Assembly (NCBI RefSeq): GCF_004027225.2 | Contig: NC_044277.2 | Coordinates: 96,531,552 to 96,595,551 of the forward strand | DNA from: Strigops habroptila | Lineage: Eukaryota > Chordata > Aves > Psittaciformes > Psittacidae | Direction: 5' to 3' | DNA: 64,000 nucleotides | The notes under the pieces: model-generated | Told to the model about the DNA's origin: nothing | Database searches by the model: none | What the model saw: the letters and a program-made list of their open reading frames with translations, nothing else | Shown: piece after piece, positions 38,874-49,460 of the stretch | How positions within the stretch are numbered: position 1 is the stretch's first letter | How the letters are laid out: every line of letters begins with the position of its first letter | Program-made: the position numbers and the translations under genes

Positions 38874-41800
38874 CTACAAGGAAACAGATCTTTTTGCTAA
38901 GTCTAACATCTTCAGTGGGGCATTCAGTGTATTCGATTTCCTAAAGCAATACACTTTACAAAGACCCCCAAGAGGGGGAAGAATGACCAAGATTATATTA
39001 AGCTCTGTGTTTGATATATAGGAAGTTACTCATAGCTGTGAGGAAGAACAACATGTAGAAGTGGCTTTGTTGTTGTTTCATTTGTTACATTGCCAAGATT
39101 AGACTTTACTGAGGATTATAGTTCGGTTTGAAAACTAAAGCAATGTCTTATTTGATCTAAAATAAGATCATACTCTAATCAGTTCAAAAGAAAATACAAG
39201 TCATTTTTATGTAACTGTGAAATTGCAAAGAGATTTTAGCCTTTGCAAAGAGTGCTTCTGAAAATAAGTTTTCTGCTGATACTGTTTTCTTGGTAGCAAT
39301 TGAATGAAAGCTTTTGAATCAGTAGAAATGAAGCCTTAATCTCTCTCCTTAAGAAAAGTAAGTTTGTATACTACTCCCTGGTTAAAGATGCTTGAATTTC
39401 AACTGTACTTAAATTGTAATAACTTCCAAATTAATACACCTAAAATATGCAAATGGTACTATGTTACAGAAACTAGTCATTGAAAGATAAAACTGCAAAG
39501 AACTTCAGAGGAACTGACTTAGCAATGATGAAAGTAGTGTTGATTGAAGTAAAGTATTTGACTGGGGAGAGATACGAACTGCCACTCATAAAATTCTAAA
39601 AGTAAGTCCTATCATCTTCAGGACTGGTTGTTTGTAAATAATTTTTATTAACTCGTAACCAATCAACCAACAAACGAAACAACTCTGGCAAGTACGTAGA
39701 AGTAATAAGAATGTTAGATTTTTAAAAAATATAAATAAATAAATAAGAAAAGTAAAAAGATATGATGTACGGAAAAGAATGAGAAAATTACACAAGTTGA
39801 AATTACAGTCTTATTTAGAATATTTTACTCACTGTAACTTCAATCCATACTCTTCTCGCTTAGTTGTAAAAGTATCATTGAGACGGCTAAATTATGAAAG
39901 TAGGCCCCCTTGACTCTACAAAGCATAAACAGGCACCTGCAGAAGGCAATTGATTTTTATTTTGAAATATTCTGAGTTTCCCTATGGGCAGCCCGTGTCT
40001 TTCCATTGAATACAGAATGCTAAAGTGAATATGGTCCTAAGGTTAGTGAGGTACATAATGTAAAGTTATATTAACCTGTATCAAAATCTGAAATACCAAA
40101 GTGGTAGCTCAGAATGAGCCAACTTCATGAGGAAGCTGGGAAGCATGGGGAAAAATCTTGCATCTAAAGAACAAGTGAAAATAATTATATGGTTAAAGAG
40201 GAAAGTGAGTAAGAGGGTATATAGGAGGTATAAGAGGGTAGCTGTACAAGGTAAAATAACACAGGAAATAAGGCAGAACCTTTTGTTCTTCCTATCGCAT
40301 AACAGGAACAGGGAAATATTCTGTGTAATTGTAGGATAATAAATTCAAAACTCATTAACAGAAAAAAAAAAAATCACTAAATCCATAATTACAGTCCTAG
40401 AAATTAGAGGTGGGAACAAAAAAGAGCTTATACTCAATGCTCCTGGATGCCACATTGTTTTGAGTAAATATTAATAGCACTGAATGTTCTGTTCTGTAAA
40501 TCTAAATCCTGTCTTTTTACATTTTAAGAACTCTCCAGGCTTAAATGCTTACTTAATTTAAGAAAATATCTATTGCTCATATAGAGCCTAATCATTCCAA
40601 ATATATGTAACTCAACCCCTGCTGATTATTTCAGATTTTTTTTTTTAAACTGTATTGTTCACACACTACTGCATTCTACTTCAGAAATTTTCTGACCTTT
40701 CAGAAACTTCCCCTACAATGACAAACTGACACTGTCTAGCTTCTGGATCATGAATTTTCACATTAAATGTTACTGATGGGCACCACTGCTAGAGCTAAAT
40801 ATGGTATGATCATAAGAATATAAGAAAGGCCACTTTGATTCAAACCAATCAGCTAGTTCCATGACGGTGATGCCTAGTAAGGAGTTCAAGAACAGGATAA
40901 GTATGCCTCTGGTATTTTTTCCTGGAGACAAACTGTGTATTTATTTCTGGAATTTTATTTGAATTTTGGTTTCCAATTCCCATTACAATTTTGAGCAGCC
41001 TGCAGATTTTGAAGGTGCCCTAGAAGTAGCTAACTGGGATTGATAATTTCTCCCTAGGTTATAGTCTAGAGAATATCAAAACCATTTCAGTACTTACTTC
41101 CACTGAAATACATTTGGGTCTCTTCTTCTTTCTTCTCTCTCACAGCCTACAAACCATTATAAACACACTCCCACTGATATAACTGAAAATCAAATACGAT
41201 TTTATGAATATCTCATATTAATAACATCAGCTAAATTATTATACATCTGTTTACATGTAAAGAATAAATCTAATCTGCCGTAATTTATTATGGGAGAGAA
41301 AGAATTATCCAGCAGCTCCCAAAGATGTGGTGCACCCCTGTGCCATTGTGTTGAAGAGTAGCTACAGCAGTTAAAACTTAGAAAGGTTTTCCAAATTACT
41401 TGTTTACTGTGTGGATTCTTATTCTCATGTAGCAGATAAAATTAATAAACCTTTTCTGCAACTGTGTAGCTCATTTTTCTGTGTTTCCAAAAGTATGACT
41501 TTATAAGAAACAGGAGTTTAAAATAATTAGTCTGACAAAACCTGGATCCACTTCATAATTTTATTTGTACAGCTTCATGACAGTAATATTCTAACCAGTT
41601 TCTTTCTTGCTTTCACTTTAAAGTTCTCATGAAGTTACTTTTTTCAATATATAATTTGATTCTAAAAAAAAATCTTGAAAATTCAGTAATAACTCTGAGA
41701 AATTCGTCAAACTCAGTTGATGCAGTTAATTCTTATATATGATAGTGTCAAATTATTTTGCATGTTTAGAAAATATCACTCTTGCTGTTTACACATTCAT

Positions 41801-41941
41801 TTACCAATCTTAGTTTATGGCTGCAGTTTTGTGCAATGTGGAAGTGCATGCCAGGTATATGCTGCACCTCATGGCCTTTGAAACTTCACTAAGGTAAGAA
41901 GCAATTCAGTTCAGATTCTCTCAATACAAAGTAGAACCCTT

Positions 41942-41981
41942 CTATTTCGAAGAATCTCTAACTATTTCAAAGAATCTTTAC
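41942..41981. repeat. 20-bp imperfect tandem duplication
   Basis: Unit one, CTATTTCGAAGAATCTCTAA, is followed by CTATTTCAAAGAATCTTTAC. They differ at three positions. Confidence 0.85.
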
Positions 41982-42854
41982 GCTAGGAGCAAAGGACCAT
42001 CTTTTCCCATTCCACTAGATTCCCATTCCCATTTTACTACTGTCCAATGGACTACAAAACATGTATTGCATTCCTTTTAAATTGACATTTGAAATACCAC
42101 ATGCAGGCTTCTTAAATTCATTGTGACATCTAGCACAGTTAGTGCAAAGATTTGTTTACTAATCTAATAGATATTTTTTAAACCAGTTTTCAATTTTTTT
42201 CTCAAGAATAGAAGTTTCAACAATCGTTTTTGCTTCAAGTGCAGAACAAAACTAAATCAAGACCATCTTCATTTCTTCTGAGTCATGATCAGGGCATTCA
42301 TCTGAAATATATGAGATTAAAGATTATGTCTTTGCACTGAATTAGGCAGATTATTGATATTATCATCAGCTCTGAAGTTTTTCTTTTCTCTGTGGCTTTG
42401 ACCACGAATATCATTTTGATCATGTGAAAATTTTCTAAAGAAAGATTCACAAAATATGTATGTTTTGGTTAAAAGTTTTGTTTTTAATAAACTGGAATTA
42501 TCCAATAAAACTCCCCTTTAATGCACCATTCTTAAACATGTGCAGGTTTTAAAGTGTGCATCAACAAAAAATAAACACTGACTGTTATTTATGTCTTTTT
42601 TGTTGATCAAATTGCCATAATCAATACCTTAAGCCATAAATTGTGTTGGCAGATTTTGTTTGTATCATAATTTAATTACCCGACTCTTTGGTTTATCTGC
42701 TTTAAGTTCAAAGCAATTCCTAATTAGTACATGATTATTGTTGTACATCAACCAAGGTTCACTGTTTTCTTTATCACAATCTAAATTTATTAAAAAAAAA
42801 AAAAGGTAAAATTTTGCTCTCACAAAATCTCACTGCCTTCGAAAAATATTTCAG

Positions 42855-43065
42855 AGGAAAGCTTCTTTATGTGCAATGACAGAGGAGAGGCTTAGATTGG
42901 GCATTTTGACATTAGGAGACATCCTGAAGGTGGGAGCTGCTTTAGACAAATATCAGATTGAAGAAGCTCTCGGAAGCTTAGTCCCCAGAGATTACTGGGT
43001 GCTCTCAAACCCGGGCAGACTGAAGGGTTACACCCTCTGCTGGAAGAAATTTCGGATTGCAACAG
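42855..43065 (+). CDS. Candidate coding exon of an unrecognised protein
   Basis: I do not recognise this protein. An acceptor-like TATTTCAG ends at 42,854. The open frame then runs to a canonical donor, GCAACAG|GTAAGTAA, at 43,065. That gives 211 nt, phase 0 in and phase 1 out. A methionine at 42,876 (GCAATGA, purine at -3) could be the initiator; alternatively, codons upstream of it are read as internal coding. The frame starts MTEERLRLGILTLGDILKVG and contains KYQIEEALGSL and RDYWVLSNPG. It looks like a compact alpha/beta or winged-helix-like segment, but that is only an impression. Base composition is more GC-rich than the flanks, with normal-looking codon use and no simple-sequence bias. 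Without splicing the frame stops 6 nt after the donor, as expected when an exon runs into an intron. I cannot find partner exons in the window. It could be a gene exon, a pseudogene exon or part of an unrecognised mobile element. Confidence 0.4.
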
Positions 43066-44432
43066 GTAAGTAAATGTAGTCGCATGGCTGAATTTTCACA
43101 TAAAGGTTAAAGCATCCACGTCCACCCCATGGCCTACCAACAGAAACAAGTGTTGAATCAATTCATGACAGTGGCTGCTGCCATCTATGAGAACAGGAGC
43201 CACTCTTGTTCAGTTTGTTTTGCTTTCCCTCTCAGGTTAAGCTACAGAAAGTTGAAATACATGGAAAAAAATGAAAGTGATATACTTCTCTTTCCTTTTT
43301 TTTTTTTTCTTTCTTGATCTCTGAAATCTGTAGTTGTGGTTTCTAGCACAGTCTTCCCCAAACTTCTTTGACACAGAACAAAATGACAATTTTTTTTTTT
43401 CCTAAATATCAGCAAATACCATTTCCCTTGTCACCAGGAAAACTAATAATGACTTGTGTCTTGAGTCACACAATTTGTGTTGGTCAGGCTGGTGTGAATA
43501 CCTGGGAGAAGGATATGTGGTTAAAAATGAAATAGCTGAATTTGAAGGGATAGAGAGTCATGTGGGAGCTTAAGTACTGGGATGAAACATCATACACAAA
43601 TCTCATTTTGAGTGTTCTTTGTGTCTCAGCATTTGTGATATTTGGTGCATATTGACAGAAGACACACATGAAAAAGAAGGAAGGCAGAGACCAGGAGAAC
43701 AGAGAAATAGAGTAGGAGTGGGATGCCAAAGCATGGAAATGTGAACACTAGGAGAGGAAAAGTGTGAAAGATGCAGGCTGTCACAGATTAAAATCTCTGA
43801 GGTCATCTTTGTCCAGTAGCAAGCCCGGAAGAGTCCTAATACACAGTAGAAAAGTTTTCCTTGAAATTGAAACTTAAAGAAGGAGGACTTTTCATACACA
43901 TGGCATTTTATAAAAGTACATTGTTTTCTGAACATAATATGAAAAAACGTACTAGGTATCTGGTGTTACCTAAGAACTTTCCCTGGCCCATTCCCTTTTC
44001 ACTGCTCATTACACTGAAAGTTCACACTGATATAATCCCTTATGGAAGGAGTCATCCTTAACTGAAGTCATTGGTAGGGCTAATGTTTGTCACTTGTACC
44101 CTCCCACTCCTACTAGATCAGCTGCTAATCTAATATAAATGGAGGGAGCCACTAAAAATGACAGTAGCAACAACAACGAAACAGAAAAATCTCACAATCT
44201 GAAATGTCTGCAATTTTCAAAAAGATGTGAGCCAAAAATGAGAAAAAAAAACCTCCACTTACTGTCCTTAAATTCAGACACGTATTGAAATGAGTAATGA
44301 AAAATACAGCTGATTTCCTCTGCCACCTTACTTCCCAGCCAAACCCATTTTCACCTACCTCTCTGGTTCATTTATCTTCACCCTAGTCTTCATTTTGTTC
44401 ACTTAAACTGGTAGTAATGTGTGTGAGCTGAA
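43066..44432. other. Intergenic or intronic DNA, no gene seen
   Basis: Frames at 43,484-43,729 and 43,603-43,935 (minus) and 43,129-43,317 (plus) show no motifs. If the exon at 42,855 is real, this would be the beginning of its downstream intron. Confidence 0.5.
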
Positions 44433-45190
44433 TAATAGAATCACAGAATCAACTAGGTTGGAAAAGACCATCAAGCCCAACCATTACCCCAGGACTGCCA
44501 AGACCACCACTAAACCATGTGACTGAGGGCCTCACCTGCATGGTTTTTGAATGCTTCCAGGGATGGTGATTCCACCACTTCCCTGGGCAGCCTGTTCCAA
44601 TACCTGATTACCCTTTCTGTGAAGAAATTTTTCCTAATATCCACTTAAACCTCCCCTGGCACAGCTTGAGGCCATTACTTCTTGTCCTATTGCTTGTTAC
44701 TTGGGAGAAGAGACCAACTCCCACCTCACTACAACCTCCTTTCAGTAGTACAGAGCAATAAGGTCCCCCCTGAGAGTTCTCTTCTCTAGCCTAAACAACC
44801 CTAGTTACCTCAGCTACTCCTCCTAAGACTCACTCTCCAGACCCTTCACCAGCTTTGTTGCCCTTTTCTGGACCCGCTCCAGCACTTTGATGTCTTTCTT
44901 GTCATGAGGGGCCTAGAACTGAACACAGTATTTGAGGTGCGGACTCACCTGTGCAAAGTACAGGGGATGATCACTTCCCTGGCCCTACTGGCCACATTAT
45001 TTCTGATACAGGCTAGGATGCCGTTGGCTGCCTTGGCACAAACTGGCTCATGTTCAGTGGTCAACCAGCACCCCCAGGTCCTTTTCTGCTGAGCAAAATT
45101 CCAGCCACTCTTTCTCAAAGCCTGTAGCTTTGCCTGGGGTTTTTGTGGCCCAAATGCAGGACCCGGCACTTTGCCTTGTTTAACCTAAAT
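44433..45190 (-). mobile_element. CR1 LINE 3' part, about 760 bp, reverse orientation
   Basis: The copy opens with the complemented tail AATAGAATCACAGAATCAAC, then TAGGTTGGAAAAGACCATCA, CCAACCATTACCCCAGGA, CCACTTCCCTGGGCAGCCTG, TCACCAGCTTTGTTGCCCTT and CTGGACCCGCTCCAGCAC, and ends near GACCCGGCACTTTGCC. It contains the CR1 3' end plus the C-terminal ORF2 region on the minus strand. Its 3' end differs from the CR1 copies at 30.7 and 57.5 kb (ACTAGGTTGGAAAAGACC as opposed to a GGCTGGAAAGGACC type), so it belongs to another CR1 subfamily. Open frames on either strand here are element shadows. Confidence 0.95.
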
Positions 45191-47770
45191 TAATTAATTA
45201 CATTGAATTAATACATTGTCAACACTCTCAGAGGTTCATATTCATCAAGCTGTAACATAATGCTCTGCCACATTACTCAGTCCAGCAATACTTGTCCAAC
45301 TCGTTGCAGCATAAACTTTAAAAGCTGCACTGATTTCACCTGTAGAAAAGTTGGCAAAAGGCCAGCTGTTGAATCAATTAACTGTAAATTCATGTGTTTC
45401 TGCATTCATCTGCATATAAAACACACTAATTTTCACCAAATCATAGTTATATTGGTACAATGCTATTCACAACAATTACTGTTCTATGTAATTATGCATA
45501 GACTTGGAATTATGGCATGAAAATGAAAATAAATGCTGAAAGTATATTCCTTTCAAAATCTTATCTTAACCTGCTTATGCATTTAATAGACATGAATATA
45601 AAAAGAGTGCACTTCCCTGAGGACAGACAGGAATGGTAATAAGTGATTCACTATGGCTTATTTTACATCAGGAGATTTTTCACAGTACATTTGCCATTTC
45701 TTCACTTTTTTTTTATTATTATTTATTTTCTTTATGAAAGTTCTGGGCTCCACAGGAATGCGCTTCTTACTTTCACCTCAGCTTAAGCACATTTGTTGTA
45801 AATGCAAATATTGAAAGGTAATTGTAACTTCTGCCTCTAAGTTAGTACAACTGAACTACTGTGTGTGCTTTCCAGAGAACACTAATATAATTTTGAAGAC
45901 GTCAGTTTATCTATCAGGGGTTTTTTTAAACTGAAATTGTCTTTTACCTCAGATTTCAAAAAATCCCCAAGAAGTAATCTTTACAGGAAACAGATAATGA
46001 TGTGAAGGGTGTGTTAGATACTACTAATTCTCTTCTCTAAGCAATTATTTACACAACATTTCCAGAAATGACAATGTTTGAGTTTTTTCAGTTAAGGAAA
46101 AAAAAAAAAAACAAACAAAACACTCAGGGCACTTATTTTACAATAAGTAGAAATCTTCCTTGTGTGATCTTTTTGAAGAGTCAGGAAATATCAGCTGTTG
46201 TGTGATATGATATCTTTATTGCAAACATAGAACTCAAGCTAATGCTTTTGTTACTCACAGAGAATGAGGTCATAGGAAACTACATAAGGGCTTCCATAAA
46301 GAACCTTGAAGAAAATAGAATCTGCTAATAAACACATAAATGCAAATGTATTCTTACAACTAAATACTCTCTACATGAGCTCTCGCATATTTAGTGGGCT
46401 GCTGGTTTAGCATGTATTCATGTACCTACAGGAGATTTATGAGCGCCAGTTCCTTCCTCAGTCCTCTCTGTGTCATGCTAACATGTTAAAGAATTGCACA
46501 AGAATTCCCGGATATGTACTGTCATTTGATATCCAGCCTACTTCAAAAAATTCATAAGCAGTCAGAAGATAGGACAAATGCCACAGATACAGCTTGAACC
46601 ATTAACTTGTTACTGTTAAACAAAAACACAGTGTTGGCATTGTAAGAGTGTTGTAAACCTTACTTTGAGAAGATTTTTTTGACAAGCAAAATTATGTACT
46701 TTTGTAGCAGTTTGGACCAAGGCCTTAAAAAAATCCTTACAAATTCTAAAATTCTCACATCCCTTTCAGATAGGTTGTGGTCATTATACCTTCAACTGAG
46801 GACCATATTAACATTATCTTTTCTGCGCTAAGATGTTACTTTCAACATTTTTAGTTTGCTAATACTGGTTTATCTCTACCACCAAACTCAGAATTGTCAT
46901 GCAACTTGGTTGCTGATGTCACTATTGTCATGAGTAGAACACTACCTAAAGGTAATCAGAGGCATGATCTTGGCTGCAGCTCCTCCAAGTGAAGCGTAAG
47001 CCTTTGCTTATCTGAGAAAAGATCCACTGGAGAAGGCTTTCTCATTTTTCTAGCACAGTTGCTGGTATTCTTGATCTAGGATATATTTGTCCTAACAACA
47101 TGGTTACCTTCAACACTTTCAATAGTAAGGTTTATTTGTAACCCAGTTATCATTTTGTGGAATTAGTTTTGAGAAGAATCACATATATAAGATGAGACGC
47201 TATGGCACTTGTGGAGCCCTTTTATCAGCTGCACCTGAAATATTTAATTGTGATGTGATGGTACTTGGAATAAGTTGTGAAAAAGGGTTGTGATAAGTTG
47301 TGATAAAACTAGTGCTGACAGTTTGTCTCTCTAAAAGTTAATTGTTCTCCTAATATCAGCAAATGGAACATTAGCAGCTAGAAGCTACTACTATCCAAAG
47401 AGCTTAGCAACAGATTACACAGATAATCAGCAGGTACTTCATTCCAAAAAAAGATAAAAATAATATAGATAGGATTTCTCGTTCTTAGACACTGAAATAT
47501 TCTTCAGGTCTTTGTCCACAACATTTACCATATGTAATTATACCAAAGAAAATATTTCACTGAGTTGCCAATTCCATCTTCAAATTAGCTTCAAGTTTAA
47601 AAATTCCTGTATAATTTCTTTGCCCTTAAGTAATGAGGAAGTGGAGGGGGGGAGCGGGGGAATTAAAAAACCTGTTTGATTGTTTGTGTCCAACACAAGG
47701 CCTGAACTTGCTTTGAGGTGATGATAACTGAGTCTTTAGTGCATTAACTCCAGAGAACTTTGCTCCTTGA
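45191..47770. other. Intergenic DNA upstream of SLC9A3, no gene seen
   Basis: I see no coding exon. There is an A-rich run at about 46,098-46,120 and a G-rich segment at 47,644-47,661. The rest is ordinary AT-rich sequence. Confidence 0.5.
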
Positions 47771-47779
47771 GTTCCTTAG

Positions 47780-47880
47780 CTAAATAAGATTATTATGTGA
47801 TAATGACAGCCACCCTTTGTAACAATGATATTTCCTGCAAATTCATTGCTTTAATTAACCAGTTAATTGATTTATAGAGT
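47780..47880 (+). promoter_or_regulatory. Candidate distal promoter element with HNF1-like half sites
   Basis: TTTAATTAACC (47,850-47,860) is, in reverse, GGTTAATTAAA. GTTAATTGATTT follows at 47,862-47,873. Both resemble halves of the HNF1 consensus GTTAATNATTAAC. The adjacent TTTATAG resembles a CDX site, and TGTGATAATG upstream resembles a GATA site. The cluster lies about 1.4 kb upstream of the SLC9A3 start codon. HNF1, CDX and GATA factors drive intestinal and renal epithelial genes, which fits the known expression of NHE3. The motifs are visible; the function is inferred. Confidence 0.35.
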
Positions 47881-48429
47881 GTCCGTGCAGGTCACTTAAA
47901 CTTTGAAAAACTATTTAGCTTTTCTCCTAAGTGATTGAAATAATCAAAATAATTTCATAATCTTCCAAACCTTTGAAAGGAGAGCTGTATCATTTTTGAC
48001 CTCTTCATAGAACTATCGTGTTAGTAGAACAAAAAGGTGGGATTTTTCCCCAGAAAGTCACAGAAACAGTGGACTGCACATGTGGCCAGCTGGATTGCTT
48101 CAGAGCACACAACAGAGGATAGAAGTTGCTACTAACTGTGGTGTGTGTAAAGGTGCACTCAGGTCGGTTTGCCGGGAACATGCTGCTTTCCTGCCTTTTT
48201 ACTGCACGGTGTTGATTACCCTGGGTCCACCTGCCTACAACACACAACATGGACCATCCAGGATATCAGGCAAATGTTATTAGCACGAAGGAAGGCTTTA
48301 CGGGGAAAGTGAGAATCTTCTAAAAGATTTCACCTTGTAACAGTAAAAAGAAGGCAGGGAGCGTTTTTAACATAGCACGTCTTAACAAACAGCTGCAAGA
48401 AAACCTAAGTGGAAAGCTAAACCTTGCCT

Positions 48430-49460
48430 TGTGGTGTCATTTCCCCGAGCAGCGTGGGAAGAGGTGCTCTCTGGTGGACGGAAGAAAAAGCTGGCTTGCG
48501 AAATCTGCTGTTTCTTCGGTGTGCTAGATCCTAAAGTGATTTGAAGTTGAAAAGCAGAAAAGAGTGCATTTCCTCCGTGCTAATCGGCTAGGATAGTGGG
48601 TCTGAGAGAAAGAGGCTGACCCACTGGGCTGCGCATCCAAAGCGCCCAAACGGAAACTCGTGGATCTGCTCATCTGGCTCTGATCTAAGCACATACCGCG
48701 GGCGTATGTGCTTGGACGTGCCCGCTGGAGCACCCCAGCTTTGGCCCCGAGCATCAAAAGCTCAAAGCCACTTCTTTCCAACCCCCATGTGCGCACAGCC
48801 GAGCCGGGACGATAGACACAACCCACAGCCTGCTGTCATGCCCTCGGCAGAACGGAGCTCCCCTGCTGATCCCGAAAGGTGCTCTGTTAGGGCATCGCTG
48901 TCTCCGCACTGCAGGCTCCGAGGGAGCGGCGGAAAGCTCCGCCTCCGGCCGTTCGGGAACAGCCTGATAAAGGCAGGTGCGGGCAAGCAGCAGGACCCTA
49001 GCTAGAAGCATCTGCCTATGCCGAGATCCCCTGACCCGTCCTTGGCCACCCCATGCAAAGCAGCACCTGAGCCAGCCGGTGCGGCCGTGTCGACGGTGGC
49101 GGGATAGGACCCTCTCTGCCTCCTGCACCCGTGTCCCGCGGTCCATAGTCTTCGGTCGCGTCTCTGCGAAGGGACAAGGACCTCGCCCCCAAGGACCTCC
49201 GAAGAGGCGGGATTTCTCCGGGAAGGGGAAGCAGGATTTTGTTGTGTGTCTTGGAGATGAGGCAGCTATCTGGAGTGGGGTTCCTCCTGGGGCTGATGGC
49301 TCTCCCAGTGGCGCTGGGACAGAGAAGCTCGGAAAGCCCTATAAATAGCAATCAGTCTCAAAGCTTTGCCATTGTCTCTTTCGAATGGGATCACGTCAAG
49401 GACCCTTATGTCATTACACTCTGGATACTTGTGGCCAGCTTGGCCAAAATCGGTGAGTCC
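48430..49460 (+). promoter_or_regulatory. SLC9A3: CpG-rich promoter region of SLC9A3
   Basis: From about 48,430 the sequence changes sharply from AT-rich to GC-rich with many CpGs, and it returns to AT-rich just after exon 1. GC-box-like sites are CTCCGCCTCC (48,937-48,946) and GAGGCGGGA (49,204-49,212). No convincing TATA box precedes the start codon; GATAAAGG near 48,966 is the closest. The transcription start cannot be placed from sequence alone. Two upstream ATG frames lie in the likely 5' UTR: 49,018-49,107 (29 codons plus stop) and 49,053-49,070 (5 codons plus stop). Both end before the main ATG. If transcribed, they could lower translation. Confidence 0.75.
49257..49452 (+). CDS. SLC9A3: SLC9A3 (NHE3 Na+/H+ exchanger), first coding exon
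   Basis: NHE3 exchanges luminal Na+ for cellular H+ at the brush border of intestine and renal proximal tubule. Only the first exon is in the window: 65 codons plus one base (phase 1), ending at AAAATCG|GTGAGTCC. The start chosen is ATG 49,257. The frame is open a little further upstream, but only through non-ATG codons. Residues 2-21 form a hydrophobic signal-peptide-like stretch ([12 protein letters not shown]). Then comes a short polar Ser/Asn/Gln linker, then [20 protein letters not shown] and SLAKI. That last part is the conserved opening of the first transporter membrane helix in the NHE family. FEW, the His-Val before Asp-Pro-Tyr-Val-Ile, and [11 protein letters not shown] fit NHE3 better than NHE5 (which has Trp-Gln-Trp and Ala-Pro-Tyr there) or NHE2. 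The rest of the transporter and the regulatory tail lie beyond 64,000. Confidence 0.92.

Larger units (their letters stand above)
31109..42854. other. Long intergenic stretch, no confident gene
   Basis: These 11.7 kb contain no exon I can support. They hold a 15-bp repeat (32,073-32,119), a 27-bp tandem duplication (33,834-33,887), a 21-bp tandem duplication (35,208-35,249), a 14-bp perfect hairpin (37,314-37,348), a T/G-rich tract (38,150-38,235), poly-A DNA (38,829-38,873), an (AAAT)n run near 39,735 and a 20-bp duplication (41,942-41,981). A good acceptor-like sequence occurs at about 33,080 but is followed by only a short open frame. Confidence 0.5.

Noticed and set aside
44904..45169. 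Frames of 62 and 74 codons on opposite strands
   Set aside because: Part of the reverse-oriented CR1 at 44.4-45.2 kb.
1..48000. Expected neighbour CEP72, which lies head-to-head with SLC9A3 in human
   Set aside because: No leucine-rich-repeat or other CEP72-like exon is seen on the minus strand. The distance in this species may exceed the window.
48754..49146. 130-codon minus-strand open frame, with other frames on both strands at 48,524-49,351
   Set aside because: GC-rich CpG-island sequence has few stop codons, so long frames are expected by chance. None shows family motifs, and they overlap one another and the SLC9A3 promoter.
49340..49348. TATAAATAG, a TATA-box-like sequence
   Set aside because: It lies inside the SLC9A3 coding exon, downstream of the start codon, and encodes residues of the linker. 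It cannot be the promoter of this transcript.
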